Assembly (NCBI RefSeq): GCF_003574315.2
Contig: NZ_AP025739.1
Span: forward strand, 3,782,001 to 3,846,000
Length of the DNA stretch: 64,000 nucleotides
From: Capsulimonas corticalis
GTDB lineage: Bacteria > Armatimonadota > Armatimonadia > Armatimonadales > Capsulimonadaceae
Reading direction: 5' to 3'
Of the stretch, positions 26,155-35,258 are shown piece by piece. The stretch's first letter is position 1. Each line of letters begins with the position of its first letter. The position numbers and the translations under genes are program-made. The notes beneath the pieces were generated by a model. The model made no database searches. It worked only from the letters and a program-made list of their open reading frames with translations, and was not told the origin of the DNA.

Positions 26155-27573
26155 ATGACGAGCATTCCACCCGAGGATATGGAGATTTGCCTCCAGGTAC
26201 TACAGCAAATCGCCAACTCCCGAGGGACCATTCGCCGCGATCAGCGGTTCAATAGTTTGATCTCCAAGGTTTACCGAGAAGGCAAGCGCATCGATCAGCA
26301 GATGGAAAAGGCGCGCCAGGAGCGCGAGGACCGCGCGCTGCTGGCGACGACCGCGATGGTGCAGATCCAGCGTGACGCGCCTCCCGCCGCCGCGCTGCCG
26401 GCGCCGCCCGAGGCGAGCTTCCGCAAGCTGAATCAGCCGGAGACTTGTTATATCTGCAAGCAGGAGTATACGGACGTCCACTTCTTCTATCACCTGCTGT
26501 GCCCAAAGTGCGCCGCCTACAACTACGAGATGCGCCATCTGAGCGCCGATCTCAAGGGGCGGACGGCGCTAGTGACCGGCGGGCGCGTCAAGATCGGGCA
26601 TCAGATGGTGCTGCGGCTGCTGCGCGACGGCGCCAAGGTGATTGTGGTCACCCGTTTCCCGCACGCCGCCGCCAAACGGCTGGCGTCCGAGACGGATTCC
26701 GCCGACTGGATGGACCGTGTCCACCTGTATGGCCTGGATCTGCGCAATATTCCGGCGGTCGAAGAGTTCGCGCGCCACTTGCTGGCGACGGAATCGTCGC
26801 TCGATATTCTGATCCACAATGCGGCGCAGACGATTCGCCGCCCGCAGGGCTTCTATCAAGAGCTGGTGCGGCAGGAGCAGAATCCGAGCGAGACCGTGTC
26901 GCTGGAGGCGCGGCGTCTGGTGGCGCAGGGCGCCCCGTCGACGCTGGCGATCTCCGACAGTTCGGCGCTGCTGCCGGCCGTCATCCCCGGGATCTCCGCG
27001 AACGGCGCGGCGGCGCTGGCGACGGTGGCCGACGTTCTTCCCACGGACGCCCTGGAAGACAACGAGGAGCGCGCGGACTCGCGCGACGTCAACAGCTGGC
27101 TGCTGCGCCTCGACGATGTCAGCGCGCCCGAAATGCTCGAAGTGCAGCTGGTCAATTCCGTTGCTCCATTCCTGCTCAACAGCCGTTTGAAGGCGCTGAT
27201 GATGCGCTCGCCGCGCGAGCGCCGGTTTATTGTCAACGTCTCGGCGGTCGAGGGCCAGTTCTCGCGTCACAAGACCGTGTTCCATCCCCATACCAACATG
27301 GCCAAGGCCGCGCTCAACATGATGACCCGCACCTCCGGCGACGACTACGCCAAGGACGGCATCTACATGACGAGCGTGGACACCGGCTGGGTAACCGACG
27401 AGAACCCGACCCCCAAGCGCCTTCGCAACCAGGACGTGCGCGGTTTCTTCGCGCCGCTCGATATCACAGACGGAATGGCGCGCATCTACCATCCCGTCGC
27501 CGAAGGCATTAACGACGAGAAGAAACCCTACTTCGGCGTCTTCCTCAAAGACTACGCGCCCTGCCCCTGGTGA
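26155..27573 (+). CDS. SDR-fold protein with N-terminal zinc knuckle and no catalytic Tyr
   Basis: A 472-residue protein. Residues 1-70 are helical and charged. A zinc knuckle follows with C98-x2-C101 and C116-x2-C119. The Rossmann part starts at ~135 with TGGRVKIG (141-148) and the HNAAQ segment (221-225). A ~100-residue insertion lies at about 228-325. The usual catalytic Ser is present in VNVSAVEG (363), but where the YxxxK motif should be the sequence is THR-x3-Lys (T380, K384), so the general-acid Tyr is missing. NAD(P) binding seems likely; normal SDR catalysis is doubtful. GAGG lies 7 nt before ATG 26155. The 3' end overlaps a convergent gene by 22 bp. Confidence 0.65.
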   Translation: MTSIPPEDMEICLQVLQQIANSRGTIRRDQRFNSLISKVYREGKRIDQQMEKARQEREDRALLATTAMVQIQRDAPPAAALPAPPEASFRKLNQPETCYICKQEYTDVHFFYHLLCPKCAAYNYEMRHLSADLKGRTALVTGGRVKIGHQMVLRLLRDGAKVIVVTRFPHAAAKRLASETDSADWMDRVHLYGLDLRNIPAVEEFARHLLATESSLDILIHNAAQTIRRPQGFYQELVRQEQNPSETVSLEARRLVAQGAPSTLAISDSSALLPAVIPGISANGAAALATVADVLPTDALEDNEERADSRDVNSWLLRLDDVSAPEMLEVQLVNSVAPFLLNSRLKALMMRSPRERRFIVNVSAVEGQFSRHKTVFHPHTNMAKAALNMMTRTSGDDYAKDGIYMTSVDTGWVTDENPTPKRLRNQDVRGFFAPLDITDGMARIYHPVAEGINDEKKPYFGVFLKDYAPCPW

Positions 27574-28385
27574 ACCGCCTCGCGATACTCCGCCGCTTCC
27601 GTTCGAAGGCGGCGGAGGAACAGCGCCAGTTCGTGCCGGACTTCCCGATAAAAATCCGAACCGCCGGCCCCGACCGCCGTTAGGGCCGGAGCGTGGTTGA
27701 TGTACAGCATTGTCGCCGCGCCCATCGCCAGCAGCCGAAATCCCATCTCCCATAGCGGGCCATAGGTCCGGCCTTGCGTCCGCGCCATCCGGTCGCGATG
27801 GAAGGCGACGTGTCCGGCTTCGTCGCGCAGGATCAGCCGGCAGACGCCTTTGAGCGCGGCGTCGTCTCCGTGGTGGCAGAGCAATCGGTAATAGGCCGTG
27901 CTCACGATCTCCGTCACGAGCAGGATACTGAGCTCAAATCCCACGCCCAGGACCTGGCGTGAGAGACAAAACGCCGAGAAGCTCCAGTGCCCCTGGATAC
28001 TGCGGCCCCCAAAACGCCGGACAAGCCCGCCGAGCAGGCGCGAGTGCTCCTTTTCCTCCACAAACCACATATCCACCAGCGCCTCGCGCGCCGTCGTCTC
28101 GCATCGGAAGCTGTCGGCGTTTCGGGCGATGAGCCGATCCGGTCCGCCGCCGTCGCCCAGTTCAAACTGCTCCAAAGATCTGAGCAGCGGTTTGATGACC
28201 CCGGGAGGCAGCGTTATCGGCGCATCCCACTCCGGCTCCAGGCGGTGTTCTTGGTTACCGCGAAAGTGCGACAGCCAGCGTTCGATGTCGACCACGGGAT
28301 CGGTTCCCGGCGCGGCCTGGTCTTTGGGGCGGTCGTGGGGCAGGGCGTCTGTGTCAGGGGCTTTCAGGGACAGATCGAAGCTCAT
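27552..28385 (-). CDS. Ferritin-like diiron-site protein
   Basis: A 277-residue all-helical protein. The iron ligands can be traced as EEKEH (about 111-115), an isolated Glu in LLVTEIVSTAYY and DEAGHVAFH (about 190-198), a pattern of ExxH pairs like those of diiron oxygenases and desaturase-like ferritin-fold proteins (AurF type is one option). Substrate unknown. AGGAG lies 8 nt before the start. It has its own promoter with a TetR-like palindrome, so it is probably inducible. The 3' end overlaps the SDR gene. Confidence 0.6.
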   Translation of the reverse strand: MSFDLSLKAPDTDALPHDRPKDQAAPGTDPVVDIERWLSHFRGNQEHRLEPEWDAPITLPPGVIKPLLRSLEQFELGDGGGPDRLIARNADSFRCETTAREALVDMWFVEEKEHSRLLGGLVRRFGGRSIQGHWSFSAFCLSRQVLGVGFELSILLVTEIVSTAYYRLLCHHGDDAALKGVCRLILRDEAGHVAFHRDRMARTQGRTYGPLWEMGFRLLAMGAATMLYINHAPALTAVGAGGSDFYREVRHELALFLRRLRTEAAEYREAVHQGQGA

Positions 28386-28409
28386 TGATATTCTCCTGTT
28401 TGTTCAGAG

Positions 28410-28457
28410 TACTTTGTAAAACAAAGTAATATTAGCATATCTCTTCTCCTGGGTCAA
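28410..28457 (-). promoter_or_regulatory. Promoter and palindromic operator of the ferritin-like gene
   Basis: Minus strand: TTGACC (complement of 28452-28457), 17 bp, TAATAT (complement of 28429-28434). Adjacent to the -10 is a perfect inverted repeat TACTTTG, 5 bp, CAAAGTA (28410-28428), covering the expected transcription start; this is typical of TetR-type repressor sites. No TetR gene is in the window. Confidence 0.75.
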
Positions 28458-28480
28458 GTGGAAGTTTTTTTGGAAAGTTT

Positions 28481-29605
28481 TTAACGCGCTATTGGCGGAC
28501 GACTGCGCAGGCGCCGCCAGCCTCGATGGAGATGGGCGGCGACGCGCGGAAGCGGATCCGCGAGCGTATACCGCCAGATGGTGTTTTGAAGCGTCGCGCC
28601 CGGCGTGCGCCTGGAGGCAAGGTAGGCTGGGTGAAAATGGGCGCAGACAAATTCCGTTGGAGCGCAGCGCGGCTGTGGGATTGGCGCATCCGCGGCGGCG
28701 AGACAGGCGAGGAGCGGGAAATTGACTCCGGCCGCCAGAGAGCCGAGCAGACTGGACCAGTAGCGCGGATTAAAGTCGAGCAGAAAGATCTCGCCCGTGC
28801 CGGCGTCTTCTCGGAAATCGAAGTTGGCGACTCCGCTCCAGTTCAGGATGTGGGCGAGCCGGCGGATGACGCTCAATATTCGCTCGTCTTCGAGAAACCG
28901 AATTCCCGCCGGCGGAGCGAATGGCCGTGCGCTGTAGATTCGGGTTTCCTGGATCGTGTACGCGAGGATGCGTCCATTTTGGCACAGGACGCTGCATCCC
29001 AGGTCTCGCCCCTGCACGATGCTTTGCACAATCGCCTCCGCCGGAGCGCCCGCGCCGTTTCGCAGCCACTCCGACAGCGCGGGAGCGCCTTCGAAGCGCT
29101 TTATGTTTTGTCCGCCGGAGCCGTGGATCGGTTTCACCAGCGCGGGAAATCGTATCCCGTTCAGAGCATCGGGCCGATGGGGATTTGCCAGAAGGAGAGT
29201 GGGAGGATGGGGAATCTGGTTGGCCTGGAGAAATGTCGCCAGCGCCCATTTATCGCCAATTCGATCCAGGGCGCTCACACAGGGAAGCGGCGGGAGGCGG
29301 ACGCATATTTCCAGCTCCGCCCGATGTGCGACGCAGAACCGGATCGCCGGCTCCAGAACGGGAAATAAGATTTGCGCGCCGCTTCTGCGGACGGCGCCGC
29401 GCACCATATCGACCGTCAAATCGTTTATTGGGACGTCGTGAGTTTGAAAGGAGGCGCGGCGGCGGGAATAGCGCAGAGGCGGATGGGGATCGCGCGAAAG
29501 AACATGCAGTTCGACCTCCGGCGCCTGGGCCAGGCAGCGCCCGATTCCGATCGCTTGTTCACTTTCTCCATCCAGCAGCAGGACACGCAGGGAGGCGGTG
29601 GACAT
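28481..29605 (-). CDS. ATP-grasp-domain ligase
   Basis: A 374-residue enzyme of the carbamoyl-phosphate-synthase-like ATP-grasp type. The pre-ATP-grasp Rossmann-like domain (RVLLLDGESEQAIGIGRCL) is followed by the ATP-binding glycine loop FPALVKPIHGSGGQN, a GVANFDF strand and the metal-binding LLDFNPRYW. ATP-grasp ligases join a carboxylate to an amine or thiol; the substrates here cannot be read. It lies upstream of the ferritin-like gene but that gene has its own promoter. Confidence 0.78.
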   Translation of the reverse strand: MSTASLRVLLLDGESEQAIGIGRCLAQAPEVELHVLSRDPHPPLRYSRRRASFQTHDVPINDLTVDMVRGAVRRSGAQILFPVLEPAIRFCVAHRAELEICVRLPPLPCVSALDRIGDKWALATFLQANQIPHPPTLLLANPHRPDALNGIRFPALVKPIHGSGGQNIKRFEGAPALSEWLRNGAGAPAEAIVQSIVQGRDLGCSVLCQNGRILAYTIQETRIYSARPFAPPAGIRFLEDERILSVIRRLAHILNWSGVANFDFREDAGTGEIFLLDFNPRYWSSLLGSLAAGVNFPLLACLAAADAPIPQPRCAPTEFVCAHFHPAYLASRRTPGATLQNTIWRYTLADPLPRVAAHLHRGWRRLRSRPPIAR

Positions 29606-29683
29606 GGTTACCGCCAGTCCGTTCGCGGAAAGCGTCCGGACTGGCGGGTGCGATTGGGAATCGTGCGGAGATCCAATGTTGTC

Positions 29684-31000
29684 CTAACCGCCGTCTTCGT
29701 CGAGCAGGGAGTTCATCTGCGCGCTGAGCTGCTGGAGCGCCTGGGGCGAGGGCAGCATGCCGGCGATATCGCCGATCCCCGTCGAGTCGCCGCTGCCGGC
29801 GGCGCCCATAAGCTGGCTGAGGTCGCCGGGCGAGACTCCGAGAAGTCCCTGGTTGGAGCTCCCGACGCCGAGACCTCCCAGAGAAGAGAGCAGTTTTTGC
29901 AGTCCCGCGCCGGACATCCCGGAGAGGGCCTGTCCGGAATTTCCGCCGCCCAAACCGAGCGCCTGCATCGGGTTGCTACCGCCAAGATTGGTGAGCGCCT
30001 GCATGGGATTGGAGCCGCCCAGTCCCAGCGCCTGAAGCGGGTTGGTTCCGCCGATCGACAGCGCCTGCATCGGGTTGACGCCTCCCTGGCCGAGCGCCTG
30101 CATAGGATTTGCCCCGCCGAGACCGAGCGCTTGCAGCGGGTTTCCGCCGCCAAGACCGAGCGATTGGGGCGAGAGGTTTTGTTCGGGCGCGGCCTGACCG
30201 GTGGCGACATCATCCGTGACCGGCGTCATGCTGTCCAGCGGCATTCCGTCGCCGAGGGGGAAGCCCGTGGACGGCGTAACCGTATCGGTGCGCGTTGTCC
30301 CTTTGTGATAGCTGGACGGGATCATAAACGCGGTGGCCGCCAGCGTGTCCTGCTTGATCTGCGTGGCGTAGGACGTAATGGTGATATCGCCGGCCTGAGT
30401 GTTGCGGTACACAAGGCGATACGCCAGCGGCATGCCCTTAATTTTGGACATCTCGGATTGCAGCATGGCGGCGGGGCCGTCGATGAAGCCGCCGGCCGGC
30501 GGGGTCGGCAGATCGGACGCGGCCCAGATCTCTCCGGCGATCGGGCTGTTGGGAAGGACCGAGCTGGTCAAGGTGACGGCGTAACGGCGTACGGGATGCC
30601 CAAGCATCTGCTGCGTCTGGCTGGTCGGCGTGATCGAGCACGTCATCGATCCGGCGGCCTTCTGGAAGGGATCGTAGGGACCGATCGAGTAGGAAAGCGT
30701 CTGCCGGTTCAGAGTGAACTGGTTTCCGGATTCGGCGTTGACTACGGTGGTGGTCTGCCCCATGTCGGTGCGCAGGCGCTGGCCTTTCAGATATGTGGTC
30801 GTGATCCAGGGCGCTCCGGTCAGCATGGGGCTGAGCATTCCGAGCAGGGGAGCGCGCTGCGCCTGCGGAATCTCCGCGAGCATGCTCTTGACGCCCGGCG
30901 CATCGATGGTGGTCGTCTGCACGACCTGGAGGTCCGCGTGGGCCGGCTGCGAAGCCGCCGCGGCGACCGTGAGAATTACGAACCCCGTCGAGATTTTCAT
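29684..31000 (-). CDS. Secreted protein with 11-residue Gly-Asn-Pro-Gln-Ala-Leu repeats
   Basis: A 438-residue protein. Residues 1-22 form a signal peptide (MKISTGFVILTVAAAASQPAHA). The N-terminal ~220 residues form a beta-rich domain resembling DUF4412-type proteins (TTTYLKGQRLRTDMG near 70-85). Then come seven tandem copies of an 11-residue unit, consensus GLGG-x-NP-(M/L)-QAL (about 265-345), and a Gly/Ser/Leu-rich tail. The start has GGAGG about 9-13 nt upstream. Function unknown; the repeats may form a coil or amyloid-like surface. Confidence 0.65.
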   Translation of the reverse strand: MKISTGFVILTVAAAASQPAHADLQVVQTTTIDAPGVKSMLAEIPQAQRAPLLGMLSPMLTGAPWITTTYLKGQRLRTDMGQTTTVVNAESGNQFTLNRQTLSYSIGPYDPFQKAAGSMTCSITPTSQTQQMLGHPVRRYAVTLTSSVLPNSPIAGEIWAASDLPTPPAGGFIDGPAAMLQSEMSKIKGMPLAYRLVYRNTQAGDITITSYATQIKQDTLAATAFMIPSSYHKGTTRTDTVTPSTGFPLGDGMPLDSMTPVTDDVATGQAAPEQNLSPQSLGLGGGNPLQALGLGGANPMQALGQGGVNPMQALSIGGTNPLQALGLGGSNPMQALTNLGGSNPMQALGLGGGNSGQALSGMSGAGLQKLLSSLGGLGVGSSNQGLLGVSPGDLSQLMGAAGSGDSTGIGDIAGMLPSPQALQQLSAQMNSLLDEDGG

Positions 31001-31305
31001 GGGTGATATTCCTCCGCCGATTATTGCATTCCAATCACAAAGACGGCGCAAACGCCGGTCAGCTTCAAATCGTTCTTTTAGTCCTTTATACCATGTTGCG
31101 GAGGACAAAACCATCACGATTCCCGCCCTTCGCCTCGGAATTTGTTGCGCCGAGTAATGGTTCAGATTTGGTATCAGTGTTGTCTTGACGGTAGTACCAT
31201 TTTGTGTTAAAATAAAGGTGTTGTCTTTCGTCGTCGAAAAGCGCTTTTTCTCTTGGCGGCGACACTTCTTTTTCGTCTGAAATCACTATCGAAACGAGCG
31301 CGGTT
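31001..31305 (+). promoter_or_regulatory. 305-bp divergent region upstream of the GH125 gene
   Basis: Plus-strand promoter: TTGACG (31185-31190), 17 bp, TAAAAT (31208-31213). A small palindrome GGTAGTACC (31190-31198) sits in the spacer and could be an operator. The GH125 leader is ~85 nt and T-rich. For the minus-strand gene only a TATAAA (complement, near 31085-31090) with no good -35 is visible. Confidence 0.65.
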
Positions 31306-32646
31306 ATGAACAAACGTCCCACTCCAGCACAGCGATGCTTTACCAGCCCGGCCATTGAGGCGGCGATCACGGAGGTCGGCGGTCGTATTCGCGACCCAGA
31401 GATCGCCGCGCTTTTCGTCAACTGCCTCCCGAACACTCTGGACACCACCGTCACCGTGGGAAGTGATGCGGACGGCCGTCCCGACACGTTCGTCGTGACC
31501 GGCGATATCGACGCGATGTGGCTGCGGGACTCGACCAACCAGGTCTGGCCGTATCTGCGGTTCGTGACGGCGGATCCCACGCTCAGCCGCTTGATCCAGG
31601 GCGTCATCCATCGCCAGGCGCGCTGTGTGCTGATCGATCCTTACGCCAACGCCTTTAACCGCGAGCCCAAGCCGAGCCACTGGATGTCCGATCATACCGT
31701 GATGACGCCCGATCTCCACGAGCGCAAGTACGAACTGGACAGCCTTTGCGCCGTGATCCGTCTGTCCGCCGGCTACTACGCCGCGAGCAAGGACGCTTCG
31801 TGTTTCGACGCGCGCTGGAGCGACGCCATGCGTAAGATCGTCGCGACGATCCGCCACGAGCAGGCGGGCTCCGATGAGAACAGCAAGGACGACTATCGGT
31901 TCCAGCGCGATTCGCCGAACCCAACCGAGACGCTCGCCTGCGGCGGCTTTGGACAGCCGGCGAACCGCTGCGGCCTGAGTAAATCCCCATTCCGCCCGTC
32001 GGACGACGCCGCGATGCTGCCGTTTTTGATCCCCGCCAACGCCATGGCCGTCGTTTGCCTGCGCCAGCTCGCCGAGATCTGGAGCGGTCCGTGCGCGCTG
32101 CCGGAGGACGCGGCCGGCGCGCTGGCGCTCGCCGAGGAGATCGAGCGGGGGATCCGGACCCACGCCGTGGTTCAGCACCCTGAGCACGGCGAGATCTTTG
32201 CCTATGAAGTTGACGGTTACGGCTCGCACTATCTGATGGACGACGCCAACGTTCCCAGCCTCGTCAGCCTGCCGTACCTGGGATACTGCGCTCCCGACGA
32301 TCCGACCTACCAGCGGACCCGCGCGTTCGTTCTGAGCGCCTCCAACCCGTACTTCGCCTCCGGACAGGCCGCGAGCGGCGTCGGCAGCCCGCACACGGGC
32401 CGCGGCACGATCTGGCCGATGGCCTTGATCATGCAGGCGCTGACCTCGCAGTCCCAGGAGGAAGTCCGCCAGTGCCTTACCACGCTGCGCGATACGCACG
32501 CGGGAACCTGGTTCATGCACGAATCGATCTGGAAGGACGACGCCGCGAACTACACGCGCAGCTGGTTCGCCTGGGCCAACACGCTGTTCGGCGAGCTGAT
32601 CCTGACGATTGATTCCAAATACCCCGGCCTGCTGGAGAGCTTCTGA
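31306..32646 (+). CDS. Glycoside hydrolase family 125 (exo-alpha-1,6-mannosidase type)
   Basis: A 446-residue (alpha/alpha)6-barrel enzyme without a signal peptide, so probably cytoplasmic. GH125 signatures are GDIDAMWLRDSTNQVWPYL near residues 65-83, KYELDSLC, RPSDDAAMLPFLIPANAMA, and the C-terminal GRGTIWPMALIMQAL. Characterised members remove alpha-1,6-linked (sometimes other) mannose from the non-reducing end without metal. The gene has its own promoter. A DUF1559 gene follows, but with a separate promoter. Confidence 0.92.
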   Translation: MNKRPTPAQRCFTSPAIEAAITEVGGRIRDPEIAALFVNCLPNTLDTTVTVGSDADGRPDTFVVTGDIDAMWLRDSTNQVWPYLRFVTADPTLSRLIQGVIHRQARCVLIDPYANAFNREPKPSHWMSDHTVMTPDLHERKYELDSLCAVIRLSAGYYAASKDASCFDARWSDAMRKIVATIRHEQAGSDENSKDDYRFQRDSPNPTETLACGGFGQPANRCGLSKSPFRPSDDAAMLPFLIPANAMAVVCLRQLAEIWSGPCALPEDAAGALALAEEIERGIRTHAVVQHPEHGEIFAYEVDGYGSHYLMDDANVPSLVSLPYLGYCAPDDPTYQRTRAFVLSASNPYFASGQAASGVGSPHTGRGTIWPMALIMQALTSQSQEEVRQCLTTLRDTHAGTWFMHESIWKDDAANYTRSWFAWANTLFGELILTIDSKYPGLLESF

Positions 32647-32660
32647 CCGAGAGCGCACCA

Positions 32661-32693
32661 ATCTCACAAAAGAAAAACCCTCTGTGAGATTCT
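32661..32693 (+). terminator. Hairpin after the GH125 gene
   Basis: A 9-bp perfect inverted repeat AATCTCACA / TGTGAGATT separated by ~15 nt, just after the stop. No T-run follows. Confidence 0.4.
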
Positions 32694-32728
32694 GGTTTAC
32701 TTCGGGATTATTTTGGTCGCATTTTGCA

Positions 32729-32796
32729 TTGACATCGTTGCATGAGTGTGATATACTTTTGGCGTCGGAGTTTACTCTGGTCATTATTATCACACT
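32729..32796 (+). promoter_or_regulatory. Promoter of the second DUF1559 gene with a 9-bp inverted repeat
   Basis: TTGACA (32729-32734), 17 bp, TATACT (32752-32757). A perfect inverted repeat AGTGTGATA (32745-32753) and TATCACACT (32788-32796) overlaps the -10 and lies in the leader, 34 bp apart; it may be a split operator or a leader stem. Confidence 0.7.
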
Positions 32797-32831
32797 TTCG
32801 CGCCGATGTCTTTTTTTGGAAAGGTCACACC

Positions 32832-33695
32832 ATGAAATCCCGCCGCACCCAAAAGTCTGGTTTCACCCTGATCGAGCTTCTCGTTGTTATCGCTATCATT
32901 GCGATTCTCGCCGCCATTCTTTTCCCCGTCTTCGCCAAAGCCCGCGAGAAGGCGCGCCAGATCGCATGCCTCTCGAACTTGAAGCAGCTAAGCCTGGGGA
33001 TCATGCAGTACACGCAGGACAACGACGAACTGCTTTGCCCCTCGTTCTATGGATACGCCCAAGGGTGGGGCGGCTACATCTATCCGTATGTCAAGAGCAC
33101 CGGCGTTTATACCTGCCCCGATGATTCCACGGCCGCCGTGACGACCGCCAATGGAAAAGTCGGCGCCGTCAGCTATGCGATGAATACCGATCTCGCAAAC
33201 TTCGGGAACGCCGTTTATATGCCCGGTCATTCGCTCGCGGAACTGACGTCGCCATCGAATACCGTCCTGTTTCTCGAAGTCGCGGGCGACACCGCCGATG
33301 TGACGAAGCTCGATGAAGACACGAACTTCGGGACGAGCAAACCGCCGGCGCACTATATGAGCGCCAGCACCAACGGGCTGGATACTGCTCCCAATGCGAT
33401 CAATGGTCTCTATGGCGGGGATGGCACCGACGGTCTTCACAACCCGGTATTCGCGACGGGGCATCCGCTTGGGACGATCCCCGGCGAGGGCGGCCAGCCC
33501 CGGCACACCGACGGCGCGAACTACGCCGCGACGGATGGGCATGTCAAGTATCTTCGCCCGACACAGGTCTCGTCGGGAGATAACGCGGTGAACTCGACGG
33601 ATCCCCAGTCGATCGTCAACCGCAAAGCCGCCGGCACGGACAATATGACGCTGGATGGAACGACCCATGTGACGATGACATTCAGCACGAAGTAA
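32832..33695 (+). CDS. DUF1559-family prepilin-like secreted protein
   Basis: A 287-residue protein. The leader [10 protein letters not shown] is followed by the type IV pilin-like N-terminus [20 protein letters not shown] and then the [18 protein letters not shown] segment usual in the family. The C-terminal H-x9-DG motif reads [14 protein letters not shown]. It is probably processed by prepilin peptidase and displayed or secreted. GGAAAGG precedes the ATG. It has a near-consensus promoter and a perfect terminator, hence monocistronic. Confidence 0.85.
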   Translation: MKSRRTQKSGFTLIELLVVIAIIAILAAILFPVFAKAREKARQIACLSNLKQLSLGIMQYTQDNDELLCPSFYGYAQGWGGYIYPYVKSTGVYTCPDDSTAAVTTANGKVGAVSYAMNTDLANFGNAVYMPGHSLAELTSPSNTVLFLEVAGDTADVTKLDEDTNFGTSKPPAHYMSASTNGLDTAPNAINGLYGGDGTDGLHNPVFATGHPLGTIPGEGGQPRHTDGANYAATDGHVKYLRPTQVSSGDNAVNSTDPQSIVNRKAAGTDNMTLDGTTHVTMTFSTK

Positions 33696-33720
33696 CGGGT
33701 CTGAAGAGTCCGCGCAGCCT

Positions 33721-33755
33721 GCCCCCGAACCGGGAAAAGGTTCGGGGGCTTTTTT
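33721..33755 (+). terminator. Rho-independent terminator of the second DUF1559 gene
   Basis: An 11-bp perfect stem (33721-33731 with 33739-33749) and six T residues. Confidence 0.93.
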
Positions 33756-33982
33756 CTCAAATCGCTTCCAAAATTACGTTTAGATATTATGGGTGCGTTT
33801 TGGATCCCGTTGGTTATGGAATCTGCTTTGCGAGCATGGTTCGGCATTGGAGATGGTTTTTTCTGCAACCGGTTACATTTCTTTGGCGATTTTTTCACTG
33901 AGAATTGCAGGAAAATAGTGACTAGCGGCCGAGCGTGACGATATGGAAACCGTGCGCCAAATTGTGTCATACTATGGCAATC

Positions 33983-35155
33983 ATGGCGACAAAATCCGAC
34001 CTTATCCCCCCAACTTCGGCGAAGCTCCACGGTCATGTCGTGAGCGCATTGCGTGAGCGAATCCTATCTGGATTCTATCAGGCCGGCGAGTGGCTGCCGG
34101 CTGAACGCGTGCTGACGACCGATTTGAGCGTGCACCGGAAGGTCGTGCGTACGGCGATCGCCCAGCTGGAAAAAGAGGGGCTGCTTGTTCGGCGCCCCAA
34201 CTGCCGCCCCGTGGTCCAGGCGGCGGCGAGCGCCGAAGACGCCGTCGGGCCCGAGGATAACTCCCGGTTCTCGGAGTCGCGCCTCGTCGCGCTCAGCATG
34301 TGGCGCGGCGGCGGCTCGGTCGGGTCCGCGCAGCAGCGTATTTTCTGGGGAATGAACCAGGCGCTTGGTCAGGCCGGCTATCATGGAGTCTTTTTGGATC
34401 TTGGCGAGCAGGTGGGCACCGTGCAGCAGAACGCCGTGCGGGAGGCCCTGCATCTGCGCTACGTGCTGGACCATGGATTTGGCGGCACGATCTTCTATCC
34501 GTACGCTTACGATGAAAACCGGGAGCTGATTCAGGAGGTGTCGCGCCGGATGCCGCTCGTGCTGATCGACCGGATGGTCGCGGGCGTGGAAGCCGATTTC
34601 GCCGGCGCCCAAAATCGTCAGGCGGTTTACGACGCCGTCATGCATCTCACGGAGCGAGGTCATCGCCGGATCGCTTACCTCACAAAAAGCGAGTCGATCC
34701 TCCCCGTTCAGGAGCGCCTCCAGGGGTACCTCGTGGCGATGCGTGATGTCTTTCCGGAGACCATGACCGAAATCGTGCTCACCGCTCCCGTCTCGGGCTC
34801 GGACTATTGGTATGTTTTCGACGCCGTCTTCCGCCTCCCCGCCGGCGAACGGCCGACGGCGCTGATCTGTGTCAATGATATCGAAGCCATGCGCGCGGCC
34901 AATCGCCTCGCCGAGCTCGGCCTCAGCGCGCCGGAGGATGTCTCGCTGATCGGCTTCGACAACATCGTGAGCGAATTGCCAAACGGGATCGGCCTGACAA
35001 CCGTCGGGCAGCCCTTTGAGGAGATCGGCAAAGCCGCCGCGAAGCTGTTCCTGCGTCGCATCGACGACCGCGCCGGCTCCCAGGTCCACGTGGAGCTTCC
35101 GACGCAGCTGATCGAACGGGAAAGCGTTCAGTCGCTTCCACTCTCATCGAATTGA
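33983..35155 (+). CDS. GntR-LacI fusion transcriptional regulator, paralogue of the gene at 24814
   Basis: A 390-residue AraR-like regulator: GntR winged helix (HVVSALRERILSGFY, PGEWLPAERVL-like AGEWLPAERVL, AIAQLEKEGLLVRR) then the LacI-type sensor with LICVNDIEA and VSLIGFDNI. It is nearly collinear with the protein at 24814-25992, and the sequence just upstream is also similar (TGGAAA, then TTGTGTCATACT), so the pair arose by gene duplication with its promoter. The ATG at 33983 matches the paralogue's start; 33974 is in frame. It lies between a DUF1559 gene and the propeller sensor gene. Confidence 0.87.
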   Translation: MATKSDLIPPTSAKLHGHVVSALRERILSGFYQAGEWLPAERVLTTDLSVHRKVVRTAIAQLEKEGLLVRRPNCRPVVQAAASAEDAVGPEDNSRFSESRLVALSMWRGGGSVGSAQQRIFWGMNQALGQAGYHGVFLDLGEQVGTVQQNAVREALHLRYVLDHGFGGTIFYPYAYDENRELIQEVSRRMPLVLIDRMVAGVEADFAGAQNRQAVYDAVMHLTERGHRRIAYLTKSESILPVQERLQGYLVAMRDVFPETMTEIVLTAPVSGSDYWYVFDAVFRLPAGERPTALICVNDIEAMRAANRLAELGLSAPEDVSLIGFDNIVSELPNGIGLTTVGQPFEEIGKAAAKLFLRRIDDRAGSQVHVELPTQLIERESVQSLPLSSN

Positions 35156-35258
35156 CCGCGCCGCGCTTCCTTCCTCTCCAGATTATTCTCGCGTCCGCCA
35201 CAATATCCATAGATAAGATTTCACGATCCGATATGGAAATGGCGCAGCGAGCAATATT

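Noticed and set aside
29372-31006. 544-codon plus-strand open frame with repeated LHRV(G/A)-type units
   Set aside because: Its repeats are the antisense image of the 11-residue repeats of the secreted protein on the minus strand, which has a signal peptide and ribosome site.
31207-32793. 528-codon minus-strand open frame
   Set aside because: Antisense to GH125; no domain and it would cover the GH125 and DUF1559 promoters.
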